Shown in pieces: positions 47,340 to 59,775 of a stretch of DNA of 64,000 nucleotides (positions are counted from its first letter, which is position 1; the number at the start of each line of letters is the position of its first letter). Both the position numbers and the translations under genes were made by a program. Source of the DNA: Manis javanica (Eukaryota; Chordata; Mammalia; Pholidota; Manidae); assembly GCF_040802235.1 (NCBI RefSeq), contig NC_133156.1, positions 183,718,351 through 183,782,350 on the forward strand. The letters are read 5' to 3'. Below the pieces are notes generated by a model. That model did not search any database and was not told the origin of the DNA. It was given only the letters and a program-made list of their open reading frames with translations.

Positions 47340-47870
47340 TTTGGTTGGTCCAAAAGGCAGCCTCCCCAGGGGCAGGTGGGAAGTTCACAGTCGCCGCTGT
47401 ACCTGCGACTCTTCCCACCCGGCCGCCCGTGGCCTTGGCGGCCAAACGGCATGAGTCATCGTGGTCACTGGTTAAACCTCTGCTCCAGTTTCAGCGCCGC
47501 TTTTGTTCTGCAGCTGAATAGGCAGCATGGAGCTGACACGCGCATACGCACACGTGCGCGCAGGGAACCAGGCTGAGGGCTGGGTTCTTAACCGGGAAAG
47601 CATATTGTTGGCCATAATTAGCCCATTCCTGACCCTGGCCCTTCACTGCCCTTCCAGGGGCCAGTGGGTCTGTCAAGGAACCTGTCTGTGGTTTAACTGA
47701 AGGCAGGAGGTTGGAGAGAAATTCAGATGCTGACGGAAGACCCGAACAAGGCAGGAGTTCATCCTCCTGTGGTTGGGGGATGTGCGGGGAGCCGCTGCTT
47801 CAGCCAGGGCGGTAGGGCCTCCCCCTCTTCCCGCCCCGCGTTGGAGATTTACGTCTCAGAATACGCACAT
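47340..47870. other. Moderately CpG-rich intergenic DNA
   Basis: CpG-bearing patches at 47345-47480, 47515-47565 ('acgcgcatacgcacacgtgcgcgc') and 47770-47850, too weak and broken for a clear CpG island. An old MER5-like trace follows at 47920-48000. Confidence 0.35.
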
Positions 47871-48000
47871 TTCCTTTTGGTCTCCATAAATTCAACCATG
47901 GTGGCGCAAGACGATCACAAGGGCAGCTTTTAAAATTTCCGATGCCCAGGCCAAAAACCGGACCACTTAAATCGGAATCTGTGAGGCCTTTACTCTGTGA

Positions 48001-50586
48001 CCAGGAGGACTTATGATTGTCAGTTTCAGCCCAAACCCTCCGCTCTGCCCAGCAGCCCTACGTTGTTCTGGAGGCAGCAGGCCCGAGGGCAGTGATTCCA
48101 CACCTCCACGACTCTCCCGGCTTCTACTCTCCTCGCTCTGTTAGTCTGTTGGGAAATTATGTTCTCCTGCGGCGCCAATCCACCCATTTTATGTCCCTCC
48201 CACTTCAGAAAATGCGGAGATGGGAGGTGGAGGCTGACAGGGTCCTGTCACCAGAGCCCATCCCTTCCACACCCACTGTGCTCCGTTATATTTTCCATCT
48301 TCCTGTTTCTCAAACGTTTCGTCTGTTTCATTGTCTTTTCCCTTTCATCTTAGAAACAACCTCATGTCACTCCCACCTGAAAAATCTGAATCTCTTCCTC
48401 AGTTCTGTCTCCCTTTCATTTTAGTACCTATTCTCTTGCCTTCTCTTCCCTGCCAAGTTTTTTGAAAAAGTCCTTCTGGAAGTCTGCACTTTCTCCTCAA
48501 CCCACTGAAGGTGGTTTCAGTGACATCACAAAGCTGACACTCCCCTCACTCACTAAGGCCCCTGGTGACCTACTAGATGCTAAATCTTTGGCCCATTTTC
48601 CACCTGCCTCTCTTTGCTCTTTGGTGGTGCTGATCACTTCCTCTCCTTTGAAACGCATCTTTGGTCTCCTGTGACTTGTCTCCTTACTGTTTCCATTCAT
48701 CTCTTTCATGGTTTCCTCTTCCTGTGCTCAGCCTTGAGCTTGGTGTTCCCAGTTCTGTTCTTGGCCTTCTCTCCACGTGAATTTATCAATCTCAAGGTTT
48801 CAACTACGATCTGTATGGTAACTCTCAGATATTTGTCTCTAGCCCAGGTTTCTTGTATGTCCAGCTCTCTACTGGGCATCTCTACACTAATACTCCTCTG
48901 AACATGTCCAAAATGGAACCCATTATATTCTTCCCATCAAATCTGCTCCTTTTCTAGTCATCATACAGTGAAGGACTAGAAGGTATTACCATAAAAGTTG
49001 GGAAAATGAAAACGTACCTGCTGCCACTATGATTATTTAGAATTGTTCTGAAAGAACATTAGAAGTCTGAATAGAAAGATCTATTCAATACAATAAGTCT
49101 TATAAGAAAAATAAATGAGCTATACACGTTTGAAAGAGGACAATTACCAATATTTGCAGGTAGGAAAATTCCAGATAATCACTTGAAAAACAGAACTAAT
49201 CGAAGAATTTAGCAAGGTTCCCATTACAAATACCATGGCTTTATATCATTATTCCTTCACTCATTTAAAAACTTTTATTAGGAGCCTACAATGTGGAGGC
49301 TCTACTTCTTAAGCTTTAGGGTTGCAGTTCTGAACAAAAGCTATGTGTTCTCTGCTTTCATGAACCTTATATTCTAGTAATCAGAAGTTAGATAGTATAT
49401 TGAAAAAGAGACTCCACTTATAATAGCCACTAAAAATATAAAATATCTAAGAATAAACTTAATCAGTAATGTGTATGACCTATCAGAATAAAACCATTTA
49501 GAGACATAAAGGGAATCTTTTAAAGTGGAAAGAAATACTATGTACCTAAATTGGAAAATCTAATATAGTTTTAAATTTTAATTATTTTGTAGGTACTTTG
49601 AGGCAATAAATTTAGACAGACATATAAATGAGAGAAAATAGTCAAGAAAGTGTTGAAAAGAGTATAAGGCTCATGCTCCCAGTAATTAATATTTAGTACC
49701 TGGATGCAATACCAACTGGGGTGGAATAGGCACAGGAAAAGACAGGCGTATGGATGACACAGAAAAGAAAATCTAGAATAAGAAAGAATGTATCATCTAA
49801 TAAAAGCCTCTCACATCAATGGGGAAAAGGATGGATTAGGCTAGAGAATGACAAAAAATTTAATCTTGATGCCAAATCTCACAGGAGGTGGCTGCCTGAA
49901 GTTCTAAGAGGGCTGTGGAGGCCTAATCTAGGCTTGGCCAGAGTTCTGCATTTGATTAGAAATGTCTTCCAGGGGCAAGGAGGGGAAGACTACACTCAGG
50001 CCACATATTTGTCATTCCTGGATTATTCAATAAATATTGGGACAACTATTTGGCAATTCTGGGGTAAAATTATTAGCCTTTTTCATCGTATTTACCAAAT
50101 AAATTTCAGATGGATTAGATTTAAATGTAAAAAAATAAACACATAAAATACTAGAAGAAAAAAGAGGGAACTTTTAAAAAATAATTGTAGTGAGAGAAGG
50201 ACCTCCCAAGCATCAGACTAAAGAGAGAAACCAGAAAGTTAAAGATTGATAGATTTAGCTACTTAACATTAGAAACTTCTGCAGGAAACAAGTTCAAAGG
50301 GAACTGACAAATTAATAAGAAAAAAAATGCCCCTATTAACCCTGTGATGAAGAGTTAATATTTTACTAATAATGAGCTTCTCAATTAATAAGGAAAATAT
50401 AAATACCCCAGAGAAAAAGGTGAGAAAGATGTCATCAGGTAATTCACCAAAGGAGAAATTCAAACAGTTGAGGAACATAAAATTTTTAATTTTACTCAAC
50501 AGTAATCTTAAGGAATGAAAATTAACGCAATGCTATGCCATTTGCACTTGCCAGACTGGCAAAGAAAAATTTCTAGTGTGGTTAAG
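48001..50586. other. Intergenic DNA, nothing recognised
   Basis: Overlapping short frames, AT-rich from 48900 on. No gene supported. Confidence 0.4.
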
Positions 50587-50783
50587 AATGTGAGAAACAG
50601 TATTGAGAAAATCCCAGCTAATTGGGCCTAGTGACCTTGGACATAAAATCTGCTTTGTAATAATTTGCAATTACTGATTACCTTTTTCAGAAAGCAGTCG
50701 AACTATAAAAGGTAGTATTTAGTGGGAGATTTGCAAAAAGTTGCAGAAGATCTTGGTAGCCAAGTGATAATTCTGTAAATTTG
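50587..50783 (+). repeat. Direct repeat, copy 1
   Basis: Roughly 200 bp ('gagaaacagtattgagaaaatcccagctaat' to 'gtgataattctgtaaatttg') repeated in the same orientation at 51269-51462 with visible divergence and small indels. Confidence 0.8.
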
Positions 50784-50813
50784 TGGTTAGCTAGAATATT
50801 CTAGCTAACCACA
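50782..50813. repeat. 32-bp perfect palindrome
   Basis: The arm TGTGGTTAGCTAGAAT is followed directly by its exact reverse complement with no spacer, at the end of direct repeat copy 1. Confidence 0.97.
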
Positions 50814-51268
50814 GACTGTTAAGTTCTAGTTTCCTTCTCTTACTTTAAAATGTCTCTTCCTAAGAAATGGGTCATGAGTGCTGGCTGTTGTTCCCGAATT
50901 ACCCTTTAACTTCTTGGATACCTAAATCCCTTGCTAAAATTTTGGGTATAAACTGGCCCCGCCTCAGGATACAATGAGACAGCCCCCTGCTGGGCACCAC
51001 AGTGTTGGCTTGAGGCCAGGAAGCCCACCCAGATGGGTCACCTTCTCCCCTGGAAGGGACAGGAGACTTCTGTTTCCAGCCTTTTGCCTAAGACCCACCC
51101 GCATCTGACACACAAATAATGAACCCCACCTTTGTCACCTTGTTTTGGGTAATCAGGAATTTTCTCCCCAGATACCTGGTTGGGAGGTGTCCTGGGATGA
51201 TGACATCAAAGTTCATCTTCATTCTGGCTCATACATGTTTTTATTCTCACAATATGATATGTAATATG

Positions 51269-51462
51269 AATGTGGGAAACAGCATTGAGAAAAAATCCCA
51301 GCTAATGGGGCCTGGGCACCTTGGGTACAAAATCCATTTTATAATGGCTTCTGATTATGTTTTTCAGAGATAGTCAAACCATCAAAGATAGAATTTAGTG
51401 GAGAGATCTGCAAAAAGTTGTGGAAGATCTCTGCAGCTTAGTGATAATTATGTAAATTTGTA
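51269..51462 (+). repeat. Direct repeat, copy 2
   Basis: Second copy of 50587-50783. It lacks the 'ggttagct' stretch that forms part of the palindrome in copy 1. Confidence 0.8.
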
Positions 51463-52277
51463 GAATAATAGATATTTAATTATTAATCTAACCATAAAAG
51501 TACTGATAGGTTTGCCTATATAAAATTAATGATAAGTTTTTTAAAACTACAATTAAAAAAACTCCACATGGCAAAAGAAATTTCAACATTCATGATAAAA
51601 TGATAAAGGGCTAATGTCCTGAATAGAAAGATGGCTCTTAGAAATGATTAAGATAAACGTTGCCCATCTCAGGAAGAAAATGTACGAAGGGTATGAAGAG
51701 GGAACTTATAAAATAAAAATAGAAATTACAAAAATCATTAAAAAAAAGATTCAATATTATTAGAAATTACAGATTGCAAATTAAAATCACAAAGAGAGCC
51801 TGCTGTAAGCAAATGTTGAAAAAAAATGGTGATGCCCAGCGTTGGAGACAGTGCAGGGAAAAGGGCACAGTGGTGAGTTTATACTTTGGTAAAATCTTTC
51901 TACAGTGCAGCATTTCTCAAAGAGTGCTTAGGGAACCCTAGGGCTTCTTGACACTTAAACCGATTGTTGTGCTAATACTAAGATGTTGTTTACCCTTTTC
52001 ATTCTTATTCTCTCACTAGGGTAGAGTGCAGTTTTCCAGAGGCTAGATGATGTGTGATATTACGCAGACTGATGCAGAAATAGATGAGACTCCAGCACAT
52101 ACTATTAAATCAGACATTAAAGAGATTTACAAAAATGTAAAACTGCCACTTTTCTCACTATTTTTGTTTTAGAAAATAGTTATTTTTAATAAAAAATACT
52201 GGCATTTCAAGGGTATTATAGTTTTTTGCTAGTGTGACTGAAAAACGTTTTAATCTTGTTTAATTTTAACTAAATCA

Positions 52278-52540
52278 AATGTATTTTTTAATTAAGATGT
52301 AATTGATATACAGTTATGTTGGTCTCAGGTATACAACATAGTTTTTCAATAATTATACACATTATTAAACGCTCATCACATTAAGTATAGTTACCATCTA
52401 TTGACATACAAAGTTACTACAATATTGTTGACTATATTCCCTATGCTGTACTTTCATCTCCATGGCTAATTTATTTTATAATTGGCATTTTGTACCTTTT
52501 TACCCCTTCACCTTACCTGTTTGGATACCTTTTCTTTCTA
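52278..52540 (-). repeat. Old L1M 3' UTR fragment
   Basis: 'ttaattaagatgtaattgatatacagttatgttgg', 'cacattaagtatagttaccatc', 'attgttgactatattccc' in reverse L1M orientation. Confidence 0.7.
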
Positions 52541-52647
52541 TCAAGTTTTCAGCTTTTTACCATTGAGTGTGATGCTTTAATTTCGAAGACAGTTAATACA
52601 GATAGAAATAGCACACACAAAGCCCTTTAGCAACCTCGATAATTTTT

Positions 52648-53288
52648 TTTTGACTTATATACAATCTTTATTTTGGATAAATTTCAGGCTATACAATTCA
52701 CAGCACTGATGAAACTTTTTTTTTTTTTTAGAGGGCATCTCTCATATTTATTGATCAAATGGTTGTTAACAACAATAAAATTCTGTATAGGGGAGTCAAT
52801 GCTCAATGCACAATCATTAATCCATCTCAAGCCTAATTCTCGTCAGTCTCCAATCTTCTGAAGCATAATGAACAAGTTCTTACATGGTGAAGAAATTCTT
52901 ACATAGTGAATAAGTTCTTACATGGTGAACAGTACAAGGGCATTCGTCACAGAAACTTTCGGTTTTGATCACACATTATGAACTATAAACAATCAGGTCA
53001 AATATGAATATTCGTTTGATTTTTATACTTGATTTATATGTGGATCCCACATTTCTCCCTTTATTATTATTATTATTATTTTTATTTTTAATAAAATGCT
53101 GAAGTGGTAGGTAGATGCAAGATAAAGGTAGAAAACATAGTTTAGTGTTGTAAGAGAGCAATTGTAGATGATCAGGTGTGTGCCTGTAGAGTATGTGCTA
53201 ATCCGAGCTAGACAAGGGCAATAAAACATCCACGGATGCAGAAGATTTCTCTCAAAACAGGTGGGGTGAGGTTCTAAGCTTCACCACT
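52648..53288 (-). mobile_element. Unidentified poly(A) retrocopy with 64-bp 3' transduction
   Basis: Flanked by an exact 18-bp duplication, 'gcaacctcgataattttt', at 52630-52647 and 53289-53306. On the minus strand a 559-bp body (53288 to 52730) ends with AATAAA (TTTATT at 52747-52752) 17 nt before an A14 tract (52729-52716). A 64-bp unique segment follows (52715-52652) with its own AATAAA (TTTATT at 52667-52672) 15 nt before the final A tract. The body is not L1. It holds three near-copies of a roughly 20-bp word ('ttcttacatggtgaa') at 52878-52930 and a TTA repeat at 53061-53095. I do not recognise the source RNA or family. Confidence 0.75.
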
Positions 53289-53649
53289 GCAACCTCGATA
53301 ATTTTTAAGAACATTTAGGGGGTCCCAAGACTGAAAAGTTTGAGAACTGCTGCTTTAGAGCAAAGTGATGATATGCATCTGAAGCCTTGAAATGGAGCTG
53401 GCCTTTAATCTAGCCTTTACTCTTTTGAATAATTTACCCTAAGAAAATAATCAGAGATGTATCTCAAAATATTTTTTAAGTATATTCATCACTGTATCAT
53501 TTAATGTAAAAATTTAAATGTCTATAGACATTTATAGATCAGTTAAATCAATCAATTTAATGGAGTGCATATGGCTAATAAAAATATTACTACAAAATAG
53601 TAGTTATTGTAGTGAAAATGTTCACAACTTAAGTTAAAAAAGAGTATAT

Positions 53650-55025
53650 AATAAAAGAATAGTTTTTACAACAAATAGTGCTGGGACAACTGGATACCTA
53701 CATGCAAAAGAATAAATCTGGACCCCTACTCAGACTGTAGAAGAATTAACTCAAAATGTATCAAAGACCTAAGTCCAAAGTCATGAAAATTTATAAATTT
53801 ATATTTACGTTTTTCTTTTAAGAGTTTCATAGTGAAAGAACTAGAACTATAAAATTCTTAGAATATTAGTATAAATCTTCATGACCTTGGATTAAGCAAT
53901 AGTTTCTTAGCTTATAAGTATAACAATCAAAGGAAGAAATAGATAAACTGGATTTCATCAAAAGTATAACAATCTAAGGAAAAAAATAGATAAACTGGAT
54001 TTCATCAAAGTTAAAAACTTCATGCTTCAAATGACACTATCAAGAAAGCTAAGAGACAGTCCACAGAATGGGAGAGAATATTTGCAATCATCTATCAGAT
54101 AAGATTCTAGTATACAGGACATATAAAGAACTCTTACAACTCAATAATAAAGACTAATAATCTTATTATTTATTTATTTACCCAACTTTTTAAATGGGCA
54201 AAGTATTTGAATAGACATTTCTCCAAAGAAAATATTCAAATGACTGTTAAGCACAAGATAAGCTGCTCAATGAAGGAAATGCAACTAGGGAAATACAAAT
54301 CAAAACTACAGTGAGGTACCACTGCAAAGCCCACTAAGGATGACTACCAAAGAAAAGGAGACCAACAAACACAAGAAGGTTGAAAAATTGGAACCTTCAA
54401 GCACTACTGGTGGGAAAGTAAAGTGGTGTAGCCACTTTGAAAAACAATGTGGAGGTTTCTCAAAAAGTTAAACACAGGATTACCATATCCAAGAAGAATG
54501 AAAACGTATGTCTACACAAAAACTTGTATACAAGTGTTCATCGCAGCATTATTCATAATAGCCAAAAAGTGGAAACCAGCCAGATGTCTTAATTTACGAA
54601 AGGATCAGCAAAATGTAGATATAGTCATGCAGTGGAATATATTCAGCCACAAAAAAGAATGAAATACTGATAACATACTACCATGCAGATGAACCTTGGA
54701 AACACTGTGCTAAGTGAAAGAAGCTAGATATAAAAGGTCACATATTGTATAATATTTACATGGAATGTCCAGAATAAGGAACTCCGTAGAGTCAGAAAGT
54801 AGATTATTGGTTGCCTGAGACTGGGAGAAGGTGGGTAGATGAGGATTGAGGAATGGAGTGACTGGTAATGGGTATGGATTTGTTTTTGAGGTGATGAAAA
54901 CATCTGTCATAAGATCATAGTGATGACTGCACAGTTAGGCGAATATACTAAAAACTACTAAACTGCACATTTAAAAATGGTGAACTTTATGGTGTAAAAT
55001 ATCTCAATTTAATAAAAATAGCAAA
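53650..55025 (+). mobile_element. Old L1 fragment with internal tandem duplication
   Basis: Diverged ORF2 end and 3' UTR ('atagtgctgggacaactgg', 'cattactggtgggaaagt'-like, 'cagtggaatatattcagcc', 'aaactgcacatttaaaaatgg'). A 46/47-bp segment is duplicated head-to-tail at 53916-53961 and 53962-54008. Confidence 0.8.
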
Positions 55026-55279
55026 TTAGTGTATGGAGCATGATCACATTTTTAAGAGTAGTAAATATATGCTACTTTAGAAGAGTACAAAGAATAGAGG
55101 ATATTAAGAGTAGCAATATGGATTTTCATGTGTTACATACTCATGTACATTCTATAAAAATGTGTTGTCTTAAAAAATTAGCAATAAAGTTATTAAAGAC
55201 AAAATAAAACAATATACAGACTATCTGTCCATTTAGACTTTCCCAAGGATAGTTTTTCTGGCCTAGAAGGACAGTCCAG
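55026..55279. other. Intergenic DNA
   Basis: AT-rich with no supported feature. Confidence 0.4.
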
Positions 55280-55505
55280 AATAGTGGTTAAGAGAGCAGG
55301 TTGGAAGCCACATTGTTCAAATATACTGGCTCTGTAACCTTGGACAAGTCACCTCATTGCTGTGTGCCTCAGTTTTATCACCTGCGAAATGGCATCAAAA
55401 TAATTTCTACGTCATAGGTGGATTCAGCGAGTTAACTCATTGAATTTACAATACTTGGAACAGTGTTTGCACATAGTAAGGTTCTGATAAATGTTAGCCA
55501 GTCGT
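55280..55505 (-). repeat. MIR SINE fossil
   Basis: Clear order: 'ttggaagccacattgttcaaat', 'ctggctctgtaaccttggacaag', 'gtgcctcagttttatcacctg', 'acttggaacagtgtttgcacatag'. It lies in the antisense arrangement. Confidence 0.8.
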
Positions 55506-58500
55506 AGAGACGTTGCTTGGAGTGGCTCATATTCTGACTTCTGTAAGGTTCTATCAGGAGCTAGTGGGAGACAGTTCTCTGAAGAGCCCACTGAGCAAGC
55601 CCAGAAAATGCTTTTTGAAGTAGAAGTGAACTAACAAATGAAGGCACAGGTTTCCATCCACGTGGAGGCAGGTTTAAGAACGTCCATCTGTTCCAGCCTG
55701 TGGTTGAACTGTTCAGGGAATAACTAATTTGGTGTATTCCAACATGCAAGTGACTAACTGGGTAATGTGTTTGCTGTCATTTAGGTACAGTTGCCTCAAC
55801 TTTCTCCCAATGCACCACTTGGCCTGGTGGCAGATGTCTGGAGTCCTAATTGTCTGCTGGGAGGAGCAGGCAGCTATAGCTACCCTCTCCCTACTTCAGC
55901 GGACTCACTTCCAGGGGGCACTCAAGGGAGCCGGAGCCTCACTCTTAAAGAGCATGAGAGCAGGGGAAAAAGGGGGAGGAGGCTGTGTCCTTAGGGGAGT
56001 AACCGTCTCTGTGTAACCTCTCTGGTATGTCCCCTTTGTCTTCCCCTCTATGGCCCTCACCTGTTCCCTATAAAGCCTAAAGGTAACACCTTCCGGGATA
56101 TTCAGAGCAAGTCTCTCTGGTAGTTTCTTCCTTTCTGCTGCCTCCTCAATCCAGCCTCTATGAATACTTACCCAAAATCGAGGCTCAGGCTTGTTGCTAC
56201 CAGTTTTTTTAACTTCCGTTTTTCTCTCTTAAGAGTATTTACGGAAGGCCTGTGTGTCAGAAGGCAGAAGCAGGAGTGGATGCCCACAAAGGCAGTATTA
56301 TTTCCCAAGGCAGGCAGAGAATCGTGGATATCTTATCTTGCCATCTCAGATGGAGGACTAGTGTCTAAGATCACCCAGGGGGTTGATGCCAGAGCCACGA
56401 CTAGAACTCCAGTCTCCCAATCCTCAATAGAGAATATTTTTCCTTGTAGAATGTTGATGCTCAAGAGCAGGAGCCCCAGTTAGGAGCTCCAGAACCCCAG
56501 GCAGGTAACAAAGAAGTTGACAGCCAGGGTCAGAATTACAAAGAAGCTATTATTTCCCAGCTGCAAGGATGCCTAAACAGAATGACTTTGGGGAACTGCA
56601 GGTCCTTCTGTACGGGAGGCTGAAGGCAGAAAAAGAGACCAGCAGCAGGCCTTGCTGGTGAGGCTGGTGGGAGCATATCCTGAAGGGTCCGTAAGCTGTA
56701 CAAAGTTTGCAGTTTCTTTTGTAGACATGGGTGGAGAAGGGACTTGAAGGCCTTTAAGCGAGGGAGTGATGTTGTCAGATTGGAATTTTAGGAAGGCCCC
56801 CCAGGTGGCCAGGCCAGGCAAAGTGTCCAGAGGACTTGGCAGTGGGAGGCTTCTTGGGTGGTGACTGCCTATTTATATGTCTGGCTGGGTGCTGTCTCAT
56901 TGGCAGGAGGTGACAGGCCTAGCCACTCTGGACAGCATGTGGTTCATTACTTGAGGTAGCCAATAGTGGGGGGTGGTGAGGTGGGTTCAACTCACAAACC
57001 TCAAGCTCTTGGCAAACACTGCTTACTTTCCAGGTGACAGAGGTTCAGTAGCTGCTCTACGGGTGAACCCAAGCGTGGTGAATCATTGCCCAAACTGCTC
57101 CCTGGGCTGGGGCATGTGGTGGTGGTATACATGCATGTATGTTGAGTGGGGCAAGGGAGGGGACTGGGGTTGGGGGAAGACCAGCCTTCTAAACATGTAG
57201 GACAACTCCTGTCACTATGACACAACAGGTGCTTGTCAACCTGTTTAGTCTCCTCTGGACTGTAGCCGTGGCTGTGGCCTAACAGTTGGTGATAGGAATG
57301 GGGCTGTGACAAGAAACAACGGCAGAGGGGACTCATCAATTTCCAGTCCTTAATCTAGAAGAGGACGGGACATGCTCAAGCTGCCCCAAAGAGAAAGAAG
57401 TCCTGACATGCACGTCCCCATAAGGAGAGGAGACAAAGTGAATAGTCCAACTGGCCTGGCACCTGGTATTCTCTACTCCAAGACCTCTTATCCGCAGTCC
57501 TTTCTTACCTGTAGCGTTTATTTGCAGCTTTCTATTGGTTCATTATCTGTCTTTAGAGTTTCCTTTCAAAAACAAAAAAAAAGTAAAGCCTTTCCCCCAA
57601 TTCTCCTCCCTCAAGTTATTGTACTTTTTCTTTCTCTTCTTTGCACCACCAAATACTTGAGTGATCCAAACTCCTGTCTCCACCCCCCACCCCATGTTGC
57701 CATCACTCCTCTGAAAGTCTGCTCCCTAAGGTTATCCATGACATTGAAATTGTCTTCCCAGAATCCCCTTGAAGTGGTCTCTAAAATGACTGGAGGAAGG
57801 GGTAAAAAGAGCTATTGGAAATTAAATTTCAAATTATTTTTTTATGTTAACTATTTGTTTTCTTATGCTTGTAATTTATAAATAAGCATAATGACTAGTA
57901 TACATGTATGTAATTTATAAATAAACCTGTAATAAGGGTATAATGCTAAAGACTTTTTACTGAAGAGTACACTTTAAGAAAATGTTTGGGGACCTCTGGT
58001 TTTTCAGGATAAAACCTAAACTCTTTATTACGGCATCCAAGGCTGTTTATAATTTAGCTTCAAATAATTTTGTGGCTTCCTCCACCTCCCCTTCCCTCCT
58101 TTTACATTTTATGCTTTAACTACAATGAGGTACTATACCTCTTCCAACTGTATCAAAACATCAAATTTTAGTTCAGAGTATTTTGCACATAGCGTTCAAT
58201 CAAATCTGTTAAATACTCTCTAATATTGTCATTTCATCATCCCTGAAACTTTCCTCCTTGACTCAAGAGCACTATCCTGGTTATTCTCCCATTGCTTTGA
58301 CTACTATTTCTTCACTGGCTGCTTCTTCCATATTCATTCTACAAATACTGAGGCCCTGCTATATGTCAGATACAGTGACAGGCACTAGAGATATATAATG
58401 GTGAGCAATTAGGCTAGTTAGGTCCCTTGTTCTAAACCTCAAGTCTCTAGCCCTTTCCTCTCACCTGTCTCCATGTACCTGATTTCCATTGAGAGTTTGT

Positions 58501-59089
58501 CTATTTCTAGTTTAGTGCTCCCCTTCCTTACTTCTTTCACTCACCTCTATGCCCAGTTTTAATCTCTTTTGCTTTGGCCCCTTTCTATCTGCATTCCTAT
58601 TGATAATCTGCTTCCCTGTAGTGTTCTAACTGCTGTTCCTGATTTTAGTCTATCCAAATTGCCATTCATCCTATCCTTTGCTCCTAACTCATTATTTTAC
58701 AAATTATTACCAGCTTTGACTTTTAAGGGGTAAGAAGGAGAGGGTTTTAAGGGAGATTTGAGGCTTTTTTTTATAGGGCATTTGAACCACCTCACCCAGC
58801 AAGTTGCAGGGATTCTTCACAAACCATTTGACTTGGTGTTTGAAGGTCCAACTTCATTATCCATTCCTGCCCTACCTTACACAAACTTGACTAGTGCTCA
58901 TTAGTTCCAGAAAACATTGAATCCATTTCTGGATCTTCACTAGGGCCTTCCTTACCTGTCCAACTGTCTTTCTCCACTTATCATTCAGTACACATTGCTT
59001 TGTTCCCTACCTGCTCTGCCCAGATATTGTGAGCAGAAACAGACCTTTGGCTTTTTGTAATCTAAAGTATATTGAAGTTTACTATGTTG
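55506..59089. other. Intergenic DNA, nothing recognised
   Basis: The longest frame (57372-57881, 169 codons) has no domain and a biased run of hydrophobic and basic residues of no clear meaning. I treat it as chance. Confidence 0.4.
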
Positions 59090-59245
59090 TAAGCACTGTT
59101 TTTGCTTTACATACACACTTTTTTCCTTCCACAAGCCCAGAAGTTGTGTGCTTGCAACACCACCATTTTATAGAGGATAGGTAATTATTTGTCCAAGGCC
59201 ACAAGTGGTAGAACTAAGGTTTAATTCCTTAACTTGGGCCCCTTT
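59090..59245 (+). repeat. MIR-like fossil
   Basis: 'ccaccattttatagaggatag', 'tttgtccaaggccacaagtggtagaactaagg' resemble the MIR core. Confidence 0.5.
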
Positions 59246-59624
59246 CAGTGACTGCTTGAAGCCACAGTGGGTATAAAATGCACGGTAGACCCCACTCTTA
59301 CCTCCAGGGACTCTTGGAATTGAGTCTGTAACCTCAGAAAAAGGAGCAGATGCTCTGTAGAGAATAAGACTCAACAAATATTTATTGTATGTATTTTCCT
59401 CCCACAGAAATTTCTTTGCTGTTAGTGATCTCCCACAGTACCTGAGGTTTAACTACACACTTTTGGCACCTAATCATCTGCTACCTTGTACTGTTTATTT
59501 GCCTGAAAGACAATTTAGGTAGAGAATTTTTCTTATGTCCAGCTTAGTCCCACTGGCTGATATGTGGCCATGAGGCTGCAGGCCTTCACAGCAAGATCTT
59601 CCTAATCCGTTAGTGAAAACAATG

Positions 59625-59775
59625 AAAACAAATCAGTGGCACTCAAATCTAAGAACCTTCTGGAGTTGTTAAAAATGTTAGTTTTGATTAGATTTGGGGT
59701 GGGGCCCAGGAATCTCCATTTTTAACTCTTCAGTCATTCTTAAGCTGTAGTCAGTGGATCAGTCTACATTAATGC
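59625..59775 (+). repeat. MER5A-like fossil
   Basis: 'cactcaaatctaagaaccttctggagttgttaaaaa', 'gatttggggtggggcccaggaatctcc' and 'cttaagctgtagtcagtg' follow MER5A order. Confidence 0.65.

Larger units (their letters stand above)
51898..53355 (+). repeat. Charlie-like hAT fossil, hosting two later insertions
   Basis: The left part (51898-52277: 'gcagcatttctcaaagag', 'taaagagatttacaaaaatgtaaaact', 'tttgttttagaaaatag') and right part (53307-53355: 'gggggtcccaagactg', 'aaaagtttgagaactgctgc') are the two ends of one hAT element whose terminal inverted repeats read 'cag.atttctcaaa' and 'tttgagaactgctg'. The interior is split by an L1M fragment and a retrocopy. Confidence 0.6.

Noticed and set aside
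57372-57881. 169-codon plus-strand frame
   Set aside because: No recognisable domain, normal AT-rich intergenic context, no splice or promoter support.
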